The notes: generated by a model not told the origin, from the letters alone. DNA of 53,382 nt from Pseudomonadota bacterium (GCA_023433925.1 JAEYTO010000113.1:1-53382), one strand, 5' to 3'. Positions 42,888 to 51,551 are shown, numbered from the stretch's first letter. Numbers and translations are program-made.

Positions 42888-43439
42888 TCAGGCCCGCGTG
42901 GCGCGGCCCGTTCCGGCCTTGGGCCTGGCCGCGAGCTTGACGGCGCTTGGCGCTGAAGCGCCGCCGGCGTAGGCGATGGACGCGAGCGCCGGCCGGCCCT
43001 CAAGGAAAGCCTCGATCATGGGGCGCTCGGCGGCGCTGAGCCGCACGTCCGACAGGGGCAGGCTCGTGCGGCGGCCGCCGTAGAGCTTGAGCGCGCCATC
43101 CACGAAAACAGCCTGGAGAAAGCCGGCCCTCATGGTCAGGCTCCGGTTGCCGGAACGCGACAGATGCACTGTCAGGGACAGGGTATGAGCGCGTTCAGGG
43201 CCGCGCGAGACGAGGCTGCCGGTGCGGATGAGCGTGTCGAGCACGGTTTCCGGCAGGATGCCGGTGATGGAGGACAGATCCTCGATGAACTGGGGCAGTT
43301 GCGCGAGGTAGTAGTCGGGATCGATCTTGAAGGCCGCGGAAGAGCCGGGCCGGTTGAGGAACTCGCCCGAGGCCTCGAATGCGGCGGCCAAGGCCCGTTG
43401 CAGGCGCTCCATGATCTCGGAGTAGTCGTTGATGGGCAT
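42888..43439 (-). CDS. Hypothetical protein
   Basis: A 183-residue soluble protein; GGAG lies upstream of the ATG at 43439, and a GTG four codons earlier is less likely. The N-terminal half is helical and acidic (NDYSEIMERLQRALAAAFEASG, YYLAQLPQFIEDLSSITGI). The second half has strand-rich segments (LSLTVHLSRSGNRSLTMRAGFLQAV). The tail is Ala/Lys/Arg-rich, ending in several basic residues. No family is recognised. Confidence 0.6.
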   Translation of the reverse strand: MPINDYSEIMERLQRALAAAFEASGEFLNRPGSSAAFKIDPDYYLAQLPQFIEDLSSITGILPETVLDTLIRTGSLVSRGPERAHTLSLTVHLSRSGNRSLTMRAGFLQAVFVDGALKLYGGRRTSLPLSDVRLSAAERPMIEAFLEGRPALASIAYAGGASAPSAVKLAARPKAGTGRATRA

Positions 43440-43724
43440 GGGCGTCTCCACGCTGGGTTTTCAGCCTGCCCGGACACGCCCTCGCGGGCAGGGCCGGTTC
43501 GAGGACCGCTCGGGCCGAGGCCAGGCTTGGCCCGGCGCCGCGCAACGGCTCGGGCTGCCCGCACGGCCATGCCGCCGCGTGTCGGGCTGCCGATGCCGCC
43601 AAGGGCGGCCGCGCGCCTGGAAGTCGCTATGAACCAAGACCTGACCGGCTGAAGCAGAGACCTGGATCAGCTCGCAAGCAAAAAATTATTATATAATTTA
43701 AGATGCTTGGTGGTCACTAACGCG

Positions 43725-43883
43725 CTAGTACATGCCCCGCTGCTTCTCGCTCCGCTTGGCGCTGCGGAAGTTGTAGTCGTCCAGGGCTTTGTTGCCGCCG
43801 GCGAGCATGGGCAGCAGCTCGGAAACCACCAGGACCACGATGATGATCATGGCCAGGATCATGAGCGCGAACTGGGTGTTCAT
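43725..43883 (-). CDS. Small single-pass membrane protein (52 residues)
   Basis: A 52-codon frame with an excellent TTAGGAGG site seven bases before the ATG. The protein starts MNTQFALMILAMIIIVVLVV, one clear transmembrane helix. A short loop (SELLPMLAGGNKALDDYNF) and a positively charged tail (RSAKRSEKQRGMY) follow. The product is too small for most automatic callers. Function is unknown; the charge pattern suggests that the C-terminus stays in the cytoplasm. Confidence 0.7.
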   Translation of the reverse strand: MNTQFALMILAMIIIVVLVVSELLPMLAGGNKALDDYNFRSAKRSEKQRGMY

Positions 43884-44318
43884 GGCTTTTCCTCCTAACC
43901 TCGAAATTTGGAATCCTCACTGCCGTTCCCTATACAAGTTCCATACCGAGGCGCGAGTCCGGGGGCCTGTCGTCGTTCGCCCCAAATGCCTCCAGGCCCA
44001 GTGGACAGGCTCGCCAGGGCGTCCCCGAATCGTGGAGCCAGGCTCCCGGCAATCGCGGGCGAAGCCGGACACCCCCCGTGCGGCACGACATGGCGGGTCA
44101 ACGTCCCTTTTATCGGACGGATGCGGGATTACTGTACCCCCTCGACGCCCATGCCGTTGAAAAAACCTGAAAGCCGATGCGCGCCGCAGCGGCGCGGCTG
44201 AATCCCCGGCCTCAGAAACACGCCCGGACAAGGCCGCGACAGGGGCGGGACGGCCCCGCCGGACCGGTGATCGTCCAGCGCATCATCGTCCAGCGCATCT
44301 CGGGGGCGAGTCCGGACA
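43884..44318. other. Non-coding interval
   Basis: No convincing coding frame is seen in these 435 bases. They should hold the promoter of the small membrane protein gene (minus strand), but no clear -35/-10 pair is visible. A 15-base direct repeat lies at 44270-44299. Confidence 0.4.
44270..44299 (+). repeat. 15-bp tandem direct repeat
   Basis: ATCGTCCAGCGCATC occurs twice back to back (44270-44284 and 44285-44299), exactly. It lies about 20 bases downstream of the hemerythrin terminator in the minus-strand sense. Confidence 0.85.
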
Positions 44319-44359
44319 TGAAAACAGCAAGCCCCGCCGAGCATCCCGGCGGGGCTTGC
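44319..44359 (-). terminator. Rho-independent terminator of the hemerythrin gene
   Basis: On the minus strand GCAAGCCCCGCC pairs perfectly with GGCGGGGCTTGC and is followed by TGTTTTC. It sits about 25 bases after the hemerythrin stop codon. Confidence 0.9.
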
Positions 44360-44384
44360 GATAACCGCCTTGTCGGCGATGCCG

Positions 44385-44843
44385 CTAGGCAGCCTTGGCC
44401 TTTTTCTTCTGGCTCTGCTCTTCCTGCTCGAACTTGCCGAACATGGTTTCCAGCTCTTGTGACGAGAAGGAATCCTCGATGTCCTCGAACATCTCGCTCT
44501 CCTCCTCCTGGATATGGTGCTGGATCATCTCCATGAGCACCGTGGCCTTGGCCTTGAAGGTCTCGTCCGAGGCCTTCAGGCCGAAGAGCTGCTGGCATAC
44601 GTGCTGGGCGGCCTTGTGCTCCTCGATGGCCTCCAGGGCGGTCTCCTTGACCTCGCCGCCCTGCTTGATCAGCGCCGGGTAGAGGATCTTCTCCTCGGCC
44701 TCCATGTGCGGGATGAGGTTCTCGCGGAGCTGGTTGAGCCACTGCTGGCGGTCTGACTCGGATGCCTTGACCAGCTTCTTCAAGATGCTCTTCACTTCCT
44801 GGTGCTCGTCGTGGATATGCTTCAGCAGTTTGGGCTGCGCCAT
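44385..44843 (-). CDS. Hemerythrin domain protein
   Basis: A 152-residue four-helix-bundle protein. HIHDEHQEVKSIL, NLIPHMEAEEKILYPAL, AIEEHKAAQHV and MIQHHIQEEESEMF supply the histidine and glutamate ligands of a di-iron site, in the order of the HHE cation-binding family. These proteins bind oxygen or NO or sense redox state, which fits an anaerobe that meets oxygen. The tail is Lys/Gln-rich (QSQKKKAKAA). GGAGGTCC precedes the ATG. It appears monocistronic and is followed by a strong terminator. Confidence 0.92.
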   Translation of the reverse strand: MAQPKLLKHIHDEHQEVKSILKKLVKASESDRQQWLNQLRENLIPHMEAEEKILYPALIKQGGEVKETALEAIEEHKAAQHVCQQLFGLKASDETFKAKATVLMEMIQHHIQEEESEMFEDIEDSFSSQELETMFGKFEQEEQSQKKKAKAA

Positions 44844-44997
44844 GGGAAAGGGACCTCCTTGCCGTGTTGGGCCGCGTCCGCCCCGCTCCGGGGCGGGGTT
44901 GCGCCGCCTGTGTTTCAGTGCTGCCCGCAGGATAGCAGGCCGGGGCGCTCACGGCTGTCGGCAAGGCGAGGATTCGGTCGTAGGACTGGCGCGCACG

Positions 44998-45032
44998 AAA
45001 AAGCCGGGCCGACCCTTGAGGATCGGCCCGGC
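44998..45032 (-). terminator. Rho-independent terminator of the S1 protein gene
   Basis: On the minus strand GCCGGGCCGA pairs with TCGGCCCGGC around a 10-base loop and is followed by TTTTT. It lies about 28 bases after the stop. Confidence 0.9.
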
Positions 45033-45059
45033 GCCAATTCGTGCGGCCCCGTGGGGCGG

Positions 45060-46532
45060 CTACTTCTTCTTTTTCATGGCCTCCTGGAGCTTCTGCGCCA
45101 GGGTGCCGAATCCGCCACCGCCACCGCCGGCGGAAACAGGCTGAGGGGCGGGCTTGCTGAACTTCTTCCAGTCCTCGGCCCCGCGCTCCTCGCCCGTGCC
45201 CAGGGTGATCTTGCGCTCGGCGGGGTTGATCTCGTCCACCGAGACCTGCACCTGATCGCCCGGCTTGAGCGCTTCGAAAGCGGCGGGCTTCTGGGCCCTG
45301 GAGATGCGCGACCTGGGCAGCAGGCCGGTCACGCCCGGCTCAAGCTGTATGAAGATGCCGAAGGCCTCCTGCTTCTCCACCGTGCCGGTCACGGCCTGCC
45401 CGATCTGATACTTCTCGGGTGCCTCCAGCCACGGATCGCCCTGGGTCTCGCGCATGGACAGGGAGATGCGCCGGTTGGCCAGGTCCACGTCCTTGATCTT
45501 CACCGAGACTTCCTGGCCGGGCTGGACCACGTCGCCGGGCTTGGCCACGCGGCGCGTGTAGCTCATCTCGCTCACGTGCACGAGGCCCTCGATGCCCGGG
45601 GCAAGCTCCACGAAGGCGCCGAAGTCCGCCAGGCGGACCACCTTGCCGGTGACCGTCTCGCCGGCCTGGAAACGGCCGCCGATGGTGGTCCAGGGATCTT
45701 CCTGGGCCTGCTTCAGGGACAGGGAAATCTTGAGCCGGCCTTCCTTCTTGCCGGGCTCGACCGCGAGCACCTTGGCCTTGACCCGCTCGCCGGGCTGGAC
45801 AGCGGCCTCGGGGGTCTCGACCCGCGACCAGGACAGCTCGGAGATGTGCGCCATGCCTTCCAGGCCGGGCATGAGCTCCACGAACGCGCCGTATGGCATG
45901 AGCTTGCTCACGGTGCCTTCGATGATCTCGCCGGGCTTGATCTCGGCCTTGAACTTCTCCGCGGACTCCCTCTGGGCCTCGGCGAGCAGCTCGCGGCGCG
46001 ACACGACGATGTTGCGGCCGTTCTGCTCGAACTTGATGACGCGGAACTCGTAGGTGTTGCCTATGAAGACCGAGGGATCCTCGACGTACTGGAGATCCAT
46101 TTGGCTCACCGGGCAGAAGGCCCGCTTGCGCATGACCTCCACGCTGAAGCCGCCCTTGACGGCCTCCTTGACCCGGCCTTCCACGGGAACCCGGTTCTCG
46201 TAGGCATCGCGCAGGGCCTGCATGCTTCCGGCGCCGGAAAGGGCGCGGGAGAGCTTGACCTGCCCGCCTGACGTGTCCACCACGTACAGTTGCAGGGCAT
46301 CCCCTTCCTTATAGGGGACCACGCCTTCCTCGTTCCTGAGCTCCTCGGCGGCGACAACGCCGTCGGTCTTGGCCCCGGTGTCCACGAAGACCGCGTCGGG
46401 TCCGACGGACACGATCCTGCACTCGACCTTGTCCCCGACCTTGAGGCCCTCGCCGCGGCCCTGTTCATAGTCGTGGAGAAGATCGGCGAAGGATTCTTCC
46501 TGCCCGGCCGTCTTCTTGCCTTCGTCAGCCAT
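45060..46532 (-). CDS. rpsA: Ribosomal protein S1-type RNA-binding protein
   Basis: A 490-residue protein built of about five S1 (OB-fold) repeats, at roughly residues 31-97, 113-180, 200-270, 286-358 and 372-442. The third to fifth contain the typical YGAFVELMPGLEGMAHISE-type strand order. It binds mRNA at the ribosome. The N-terminus (SFADLLHDYEQG) resembles that of bacterial S1. The glycine stretch SAGGGGGGFG precedes a short basic tail ending KKKK. AAGGAG lies before the ATG. Five repeats instead of six make it shorter than E. coli S1, so a second, S1-like protein is a possible alternative. Confidence 0.85.
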   Translation of the reverse strand: MADEGKKTAGQEESFADLLHDYEQGRGEGLKVGDKVECRIVSVGPDAVFVDTGAKTDGVVAAEELRNEEGVVPYKEGDALQLYVVDTSGGQVKLSRALSGAGSMQALRDAYENRVPVEGRVKEAVKGGFSVEVMRKRAFCPVSQMDLQYVEDPSVFIGNTYEFRVIKFEQNGRNIVVSRRELLAEAQRESAEKFKAEIKPGEIIEGTVSKLMPYGAFVELMPGLEGMAHISELSWSRVETPEAAVQPGERVKAKVLAVEPGKKEGRLKISLSLKQAQEDPWTTIGGRFQAGETVTGKVVRLADFGAFVELAPGIEGLVHVSEMSYTRRVAKPGDVVQPGQEVSVKIKDVDLANRRISLSMRETQGDPWLEAPEKYQIGQAVTGTVEKQEAFGIFIQLEPGVTGLLPRSRISRAQKPAAFEALKPGDQVQVSVDEINPAERKITLGTGEERGAEDWKKFSKPAPQPVSAGGGGGGFGTLAQKLQEAMKKKK

Positions 46533-46609
46533 ATGGTTCTCCTTGACGCATTCGTTCTCTCAAAGACCGGTCCTTGATAGAGAAGAATGCCTCCGGCTAC
46601 AAGAGCCGC

Positions 46610-46649
46610 GCATGCCATTTTTTTCGGCCGAGGGGATCGGCCGGCATGC
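46610..46649 (-). promoter_or_regulatory. Nested hairpin in the S1 gene leader
   Basis: Within the predicted minus-strand leader, inner arms CGGCCGA/TCGGCCG (46625-46631 with 46637-46643) are nested in outer arms GCATGCC/GGCATGC (46610-46616 with 46643-46649). A run of A bulges on the 3' side. Ribosomal protein S1 often regulates its own mRNA, so an autoregulatory structure is possible. Confidence 0.45.
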
Positions 46650-46752
46650 CGCGGGAGGCACACATGGAAATGACCTCCCAAGTCGGGCTGGACCGTAAGC
46701 CGGCCCGGCGAAGGGACGCGGCGGACCCGCTCGCCACACACAAATTTATATT

Positions 46753-46782
46753 ATTATATTAAATTATTACGGCACAAACCAA
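46753..46782 (-). promoter_or_regulatory. Promoter of the S1 protein gene
   Basis: On the minus strand TTGGTT (46782-46777) and a perfect TATAAT (46758-46753) are 18 bases apart in a very AT-rich block. The leader would be about 215 bases. Confidence 0.65.
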
Positions 46783-46806
46783 GGCTGCCTGACCCTGTTG
46801 CGCGAC

Positions 46807-46836
46807 TTGACAATCTCGCAGTCCGCTCCCTATAGG
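46807..46836 (+). promoter_or_regulatory. Promoter of the EF-G paralogue gene
   Basis: A perfect TTGACA (46807-46812) and TATAGG (46831-46836) are 18 bases apart, about 100 bases before the start codon and back to back with the S1 gene promoter. Confidence 0.75.
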
Positions 46837-46935
46837 TGAAAGCATTACATAAACCAAAACCTGGAGAAAACTACATTTTCTAACCCGGTTAATATGTCGG
46901 CTCCATGACAATAACCTCAGGGAAGGGAGAAGCGC

Positions 46936-48993
46936 ATGCTGGACAAGCAGAGGACCTACGCCTTGATCGGGCACGGGGGCAGCGGCAAGACCTCCGTGGC
47001 CGAGATGCTGCTCTTTAATGCCGGGGCGATAAACCGCCTCGGCAAGATCGAGGACGGCGCCACGGTTCTGGACTACGAGCCCGAGGAGATCAAACGGCGC
47101 GGCTCCATCCAGCCCGGCTTCTTCCGCTTCCCATGGAACAAGAATCCCCATTTCCTCATCGATACGCCCGGCGACAACAACTACATCGGCGACATGGGCT
47201 ACCTGCTCACCGCCGCCGATAGCGTCGTGCTGGTCATAGACGCCGTGGACGGCGTCAAGCCCCTCACGCGCAAGATCTGGAACGAGGCCAAGTCCCGCAA
47301 GCTGCCCGGCATGGTCGTCATCACCAAGCTCGACCGCGACCGGGCCAGCTTCGACATGGCCTTCCAGGGCCTCAAGGACAAGCTGGGCATCCGCCCCCTG
47401 CTCCTGTACATGCCCATCGGCCAGCAGCAGGACTTCAAGGGTCTGGTGGACGTGCTCGCGGGCAAGGCCCTCATGTTCGACGGCTCGGGCGGAGTGAGCG
47501 AGGCCCAGATCCCGGCGGACCTGGCCGACGAGGCCCAGGCCCTGCGCGAGGCCATGATCGAGAACATCGCCGAGAGCGATGAGGAGCTCATGGAGAAATA
47601 CCTCGAAGTGGGCAGCCTGAGCCCCGAGGAGATCACGCGCGGCCTGTCCAAGGGCGTGGCCTCGGGCGAGCTCGTGCCGGTCACGGCCTGCTCCGGCCTG
47701 GAGAATAAGGGCGGCCGCCAGATCCTGGACGCCATCCAGAACCTGCTGCCGCCCCCGACGGCCCGCGCGCCCTGGGTTTCGGACAAGGGCGAGGAGCGCC
47801 CGTCGTCTCCCGACGAGCCCCTGGCCGCCTTCGTGTTCAAGACCCTGGCCGACCCCTTCGCGGGCCAGCTCTCGGTCATGCGCATCCTCTCGGGCTCCAT
47901 CTCCCCGGACAACGCTCCGACCCTGGCCAATCCCGAGCGCGAGGGCAAGGAGCGCATCGGCCAGATGCTCTTCCTCCAGGGCAAGGACCAGACGCCCTGC
48001 AAGGAGCCGGTCGGCCCCGGCGCCATCATCGCCGTGGCCAAGCTCAAGGACACGCACACGGGCGATACCCTGTGCGACGAGAAGGCTCCCTTCGTGTTCG
48101 CCAAGCCCCAGCTTCCGACAAGGCTCATCACCTTCGCCCTGGCGGCCAAGGAGAAGGGCGAGGAGGACAAGGTCTTCCAGGCCGTGCACAAGCTCCTGGA
48201 AGAGGACATCACCCTGCACCTGTTCCGCGACGAGGAATCGAGCGACATCCTCCTTTCGGGCATGGGCCAGATGCACATCGAGACCGCGGTGGAGAAGGCC
48301 CGACGCCGCTACAAGGTCGATATCGTGCTCAAGACGCCCAAGGTGCCCTACCGCGAGACCTTCAAAGGCAAGGCCGACGTGCAGGGCCGGCACAAGAAGC
48401 AGTCAGGCGGCCGCGGCCAGTTCGGCGACTGCCACGTGCGCATCTTCCCGCAACCCCAGGGAGCGGGCTACGAGTTCGTGGACATGATCGTGGGCGGCGC
48501 CATCCCCCGCCAGTACATCCCGGCCGTGGACAAGGGCATCCAGGAGGCCGCTCAGAGAGGCCCGCTCACGGGCAACCCGGTGGTGGACTTCAAGGTCGAG
48601 CTGTACGACGGCAGCTACCATAACGTGGACTCCTCGGAGATGGCCTTCAAGGTCGCCGGATCGCTGGCCTTCAAGGCCGCCGCCGAGAAGGCCGGGCTCA
48701 AGCTGCTTGAGCCCATCATGCTCATGAGCGTGTTCGTGCCCGACGAGTTCATGGGCGACGTCATCGGCGACCTGTCCAGCCGGCGCGGCAAGGTGCTCGG
48801 CTCGGACTCGCAGGGCGGCGTGACCGAGATCAAGGCCCACGTGCCCATGGCCGAGGTGCTGCGCTACGCCCCGGACCTGCGCTCCATGACCGGAGGCCAG
48901 GGCACCTTCGCCATGGAATTCGATCACTACGAGGAATGTCCTCCGCCGGTCGCCGAGAAGGTGGTGGCGGAGAGCAGGAAGCAGGCGGAATAG
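46936..48993 (+). CDS. Elongation factor G paralogue (EF-G2-like)
   Basis: A 685-residue translational GTPase with the full EF-G domain set. The P-loop reads GHGGSGKTS, as in EF-G2-type factors, not the GHIDxGKTT of canonical EF-G. The G3 motif is DTPGDNNYIGDM, so the catalytic histidine of DTPGH is replaced by aspartate. G4 is TKLDRDR. Domains II, III (SGMGQMHIETAVEK), IV (GRGQFGDCHVRIFP) and V (EPIMLMSVFVPDEFMGDVIGDLSSRRG) follow. Such paralogues may serve recycling or stress translation rather than normal translocation. GGAAGGGAG precedes the ATG. No canonical EF-G gene or ribosomal operon lies beside it. Confidence 0.88.
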   Translation: MLDKQRTYALIGHGGSGKTSVAEMLLFNAGAINRLGKIEDGATVLDYEPEEIKRRGSIQPGFFRFPWNKNPHFLIDTPGDNNYIGDMGYLLTAADSVVLVIDAVDGVKPLTRKIWNEAKSRKLPGMVVITKLDRDRASFDMAFQGLKDKLGIRPLLLYMPIGQQQDFKGLVDVLAGKALMFDGSGGVSEAQIPADLADEAQALREAMIENIAESDEELMEKYLEVGSLSPEEITRGLSKGVASGELVPVTACSGLENKGGRQILDAIQNLLPPPTARAPWVSDKGEERPSSPDEPLAAFVFKTLADPFAGQLSVMRILSGSISPDNAPTLANPEREGKERIGQMLFLQGKDQTPCKEPVGPGAIIAVAKLKDTHTGDTLCDEKAPFVFAKPQLPTRLITFALAAKEKGEEDKVFQAVHKLLEEDITLHLFRDEESSDILLSGMGQMHIETAVEKARRRYKVDIVLKTPKVPYRETFKGKADVQGRHKKQSGGRGQFGDCHVRIFPQPQGAGYEFVDMIVGGAIPRQYIPAVDKGIQEAAQRGPLTGNPVVDFKVELYDGSYHNVDSSEMAFKVAGSLAFKAAAEKAGLKLLEPIMLMSVFVPDEFMGDVIGDLSSRRGKVLGSDSQGGVTEIKAHVPMAEVLRYAPDLRSMTGGQGTFAMEFDHYEECPPPVAEKVVAESRKQAE

Positions 48994-48998
48994 GACTC

Positions 48999-49026
48999 GC
49001 GGGGCGGCCTACATCGGCCGCCCCGC
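48999..49026 (+). terminator. Hairpin behind the EF-G paralogue gene
   Basis: A perfect 11-bp stem GCGGGGCGGCC/GGCCGCCCCGC with a 6-base loop starts 6 bases after the stop. Only a weak CCTTG follows, so termination may be incomplete and the acetyltransferase gene may be read through. Confidence 0.65.
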
Positions 49027-49061
49027 CCTTGCGTCCGCCGGACAGCGTTCAAGGAGTGTGC

Positions 49062-49592
49062 ATGGCCTTTCCCCATGAGATCGAAACCGCGCGGCTGCGC
49101 TTGGTGGCCGGCACCCCGGCTCTGGCCCAGGCCGCCCTGGAGGACCGCAACCGCTTCGCCGCGCTCCTCGGAGCCTACCCGGATCCGGGCTGGCCCACGC
49201 CCATCATCGGCGGCGCGCTGACCTACTTCGCGGACACGCTGGCCTCCCACCCTGAGCTGACCGGCTGGCTCGTCTGGTACGTCATCCGCAAGTCCGATCC
49301 CGTGGGCGGCTGCGTCATCGGCTCCACCGGCTTCGACGGCCTGCCCGACGACGATGGCTCGGTGCGCGTGGGATTCTCCATCGTGGAAGCCTATTGCGGC
49401 CAGGGGTATGCCACCGAGGCGGTCAAGGCCATGATGGACTGGGCCTTCGCGCATGGCGCCAAACGCTGCTATTCCCAGACCTATATCGAGAACCTCTCGG
49501 CCATCAAAGTCATGCAGAAGAGCGGCATGCTCTTTGGAGGCGAGATGGAGGAGGGCCTGGTGATCTACGAAAAGTTCAAGGAACAGGCCTGA
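49062..49592 (+). CDS. GNAT-family N-acetyltransferase
   Basis: A 176-residue protein with the RimJ/RimL-type acetyltransferase fold. IETARLRLVAGTPALAQAAL opens it, and VGFSIVEAYCGQGYATEAVKAMMDWAF is the acetyl-CoA loop (consensus QxxGxA/G). Then YIENLSAIKVMQKSGM follows. Substrate is unknown; RimJ/L relatives acetylate ribosomal protein N-termini or small molecules. AAGGAG lies before the ATG at 49062. Confidence 0.88.
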   Translation: MAFPHEIETARLRLVAGTPALAQAALEDRNRFAALLGAYPDPGWPTPIIGGALTYFADTLASHPELTGWLVWYVIRKSDPVGGCVIGSTGFDGLPDDDGSVRVGFSIVEAYCGQGYATEAVKAMMDWAFAHGAKRCYSQTYIENLSAIKVMQKSGMLFGGEMEEGLVIYEKFKEQA

Positions 49593-49680
49593 CGCCCCAG
49601 CGGGCCATGAGCGGCGTGGCAGGGCATCGCGCGGCCGCGCCAATGCCGGCCAGGGGCCGCCCGCATATTTCAGCATATAC

Positions 49681-49703
49681 GCGGCCCGCCGCTTGCGGGC
49701 CGC
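49681..49703 (+). repeat. GC-rich hairpin before the LysE-family gene
   Basis: GCGGCCCGC and GCGGGCCGC pair perfectly around a CGCTT loop. It ends about 13 bases before the LysE-family start and could either terminate the acetyltransferase transcript or mask the ribosome binding site. Confidence 0.55.
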
Positions 49704-49716
49704 GACCAGGACATCC

Positions 49717-50355
49717 ATGCTGCCCATATTCCTCAAGGGCCTGGCCGTCGGCTTGTCCATCGCCGCGCCGGTGGGGCCCATCGGCATCCTGTGCATCCGC
49801 CGCACCCTGGCGCACGGCAGGCTGTACGGCCTGCTGACCGGCCTCGGCGCGGCCACCGCCGATGCCTTTTACGGCGCCCTGGCCGCGGCCGGGCTGACCT
49901 CCCTGGCCGGCTTGGCAAGCGGCCGGCCCCTGCTCGCCCTGCGCGCGGGCGGCGGCCTGTTCCTGCTCTGGCTGGCCTGGTCCACGGTTCGGCCCCGGCC
50001 CGCGCCCACGGCCGAATCATCCGGAGCGGCCGCGCGGCCGGCCCACGGCCTGCTCGGGGCCTATGCCTCGGCCCTGGCCCTGACCATGACCAACCCCATG
50101 ACCATCCTGTCCTTCGCGGCCATCTTCGCCGGATTGGGGCTGGACCCGGCCGCGGGAGCGGGACGCGCGGGCGCGACGGCCATGGTCGCGGGAATCTTCG
50201 CCGGCTCCTGCCTGTGGTGGCTGCTCCTGTCGGGCGGCAGCGGCCTGCTGCGCGCGGCGCTGTCCACGAAATCGAGATGGATCGACCTGGGCTCCGGCCT
50301 GGTGCTCGCTGGATTCGGCCTGGCCGCCCTGACCTCGGCCCTTGCGGGGCCTTGA
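49717..50355 (+). CDS. LysE-family exporter
   Basis: A 212-residue inner membrane protein with six hydrophobic segments. The N-terminal FLKGLAVGLSIAAPVGPIGILCIRRTLAHG and the mid-protein LALTMTNPMTILSFAAIFAGLG are the two conserved blocks of the LysE/RhtB exporter family, which exports amino acids or analogues. AGG lies about six bases before the ATG at 49717. An in-frame start eight codons upstream falls inside the hairpin region. Confidence 0.88.
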   Translation: MLPIFLKGLAVGLSIAAPVGPIGILCIRRTLAHGRLYGLLTGLGAATADAFYGALAAAGLTSLAGLASGRPLLALRAGGGLFLLWLAWSTVRPRPAPTAESSGAAARPAHGLLGAYASALALTMTNPMTILSFAAIFAGLGLDPAAGAGRAGATAMVAGIFAGSCLWWLLLSGGSGLLRAALSTKSRWIDLGSGLVLAGFGLAALTSALAGP

Positions 50356-50453
50356 CTGGTCCACTCCCGGCGGCCGGCGCGGGCGAATGCGCTCTGAAAG
50401 GCATAAGCCTTGCTAGGGTTTAGCCATAATTCACGGCTGCCCAGGAGAAGCCC

Positions 50454-50630
50454 ATGCGCTCCATGCTCGCCCGGTTCTGCACGGCCGTCTACCTGACCGT
50501 GCTCGTCGGCATCGCCATCCTGGCCGCTGTCCTATGCCTGGCTCGCTTCGCCCAGACGGCGGAGCACACTTGGCCGCCAGCCTCGCCCGCGCCTTCGCTG
50601 GTATCGACGCAATCCACTCCGGCTAGATAG
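50454..50630 (+). CDS. Small membrane protein (58 residues)
   Basis: A 58-codon frame with AGGAG six bases before the ATG. The N-terminal half (AVYLTVLVGIAILAAVLCLA) is one transmembrane helix. The second half is Ser/Pro/Ala/Thr-rich (WPPASPAPSLVSTQSTPAR), like an exposed linker. Its function and family are unknown. The 204 bases to plsC hold no other convincing feature. Confidence 0.55.
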   Translation: MRSMLARFCTAVYLTVLVGIAILAAVLCLARFAQTAEHTWPPASPAPSLVSTQSTPAR

Positions 50631-50834
50631 CCCCGTCCGGTCGGCCCGCCGATCCGGCCAACCGAGAACGCCTTTTCCACCGGCAGCGTGGCGCTTTCCG
50701 GCCGCGGCGGGCCGCATTTCCCTCATTCCCACTGCGCGCAAGGCTCCCAAACAGCGCCCGTTTTCCACTTCCGCCTTGTTCCTCGCCTTGTTTTTGGGTA
50801 GGTGTTTGGACACTTGATTGGAGAAAGCCAACGC

Positions 50835-51551
50835 ATGCTGCGAACTCTCATTTTTTATGCCCTGACCCCCCTGGTGACCATCGTGGCGTCCAGCATCGCC
50901 CTGATCGGCGGCAGGGCCCTCGGCGACAGGATCGGCAACTTCGCCCAGCGCTTGTGGGCCCATGGGACGCTGATTCCCGCCGGCGTCAAGATCGAGGCCG
51001 ACCTCTCGGCCCTGGACCCGGCGCAAACCTACGTCTTCATGGCCAACCACCAGAGCAATTTCGACATCTCGGTGACCACCGCCGCCCTCAATCGCTGGTC
51101 CGTGCGCATGGTGGCCAAGGAGAGCCTGTTCAAGATACCCTTGTTCGGCCCGGCCATGCGCCGCGTGGGCCACGTCTCCGTGGACAGGGCCAAGAGCCGC
51201 AAGGCCATGCAGGCCATCCAGGAGGCCGTGGACATCGCCAACTCCGGCATCAGCATGGTCATCTTCCCCGAGGGGACCCGCGGCACGGACTTGTCTCGCA
51301 TAGGCGAGTTCAAGATCGGGGGATTCATCCTGGCCCTCAAGACCGGCCTGCCGGTCGCGCCCATCGTCATCACCGGCACCGGCGACATCACACCCAAGGG
51401 CGGCCTGCGCATCCGGCCCGGCACGGTCAGGGTCAAGGCCCTGCCTCCTGTTGACCCCTGCCGCTACAGCCTCAAGGAGCGCGAGAAGTTCAAGGAAGAC
51501 CTGCATACGGCCATGAACGCAGCCTACCTGGAGATGCGCAATGGCGGATAG
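50835..51551 (+). CDS. plsC: 1-acyl-sn-glycerol-3-phosphate acyltransferase
   Basis: A 238-residue membrane-associated enzyme that acylates lysophosphatidic acid to phosphatidic acid. An N-terminal membrane segment precedes the acyltransferase motifs NHQSNFDIS (NHxxxxD), FPEGTRGTDLSRIGEFKIGG and the later VAPIVITGTG. The ATG at 50835 is preceded by GGAG; an in-frame GTG 11 codons earlier is possible. The 3' end overlaps rnj by 11 bases, so the genes are likely translated together. Confidence 0.9.
   Translation: MLRTLIFYALTPLVTIVASSIALIGGRALGDRIGNFAQRLWAHGTLIPAGVKIEADLSALDPAQTYVFMANHQSNFDISVTTAALNRWSVRMVAKESLFKIPLFGPAMRRVGHVSVDRAKSRKAMQAIQEAVDIANSGISMVIFPEGTRGTDLSRIGEFKIGGFILALKTGLPVAPIVITGTGDITPKGGLRIRPGTVRVKALPPVDPCRYSLKEREKFKEDLHTAMNAAYLEMRNGG

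Noticed and set aside
46759..48393. A 544-codon open frame on the minus strand opposite the EF-G paralogue
   Set aside because: It is the complementary shadow of EF-G. It has no motifs or ribosome binding site, and its composition is typical of antisense frames.
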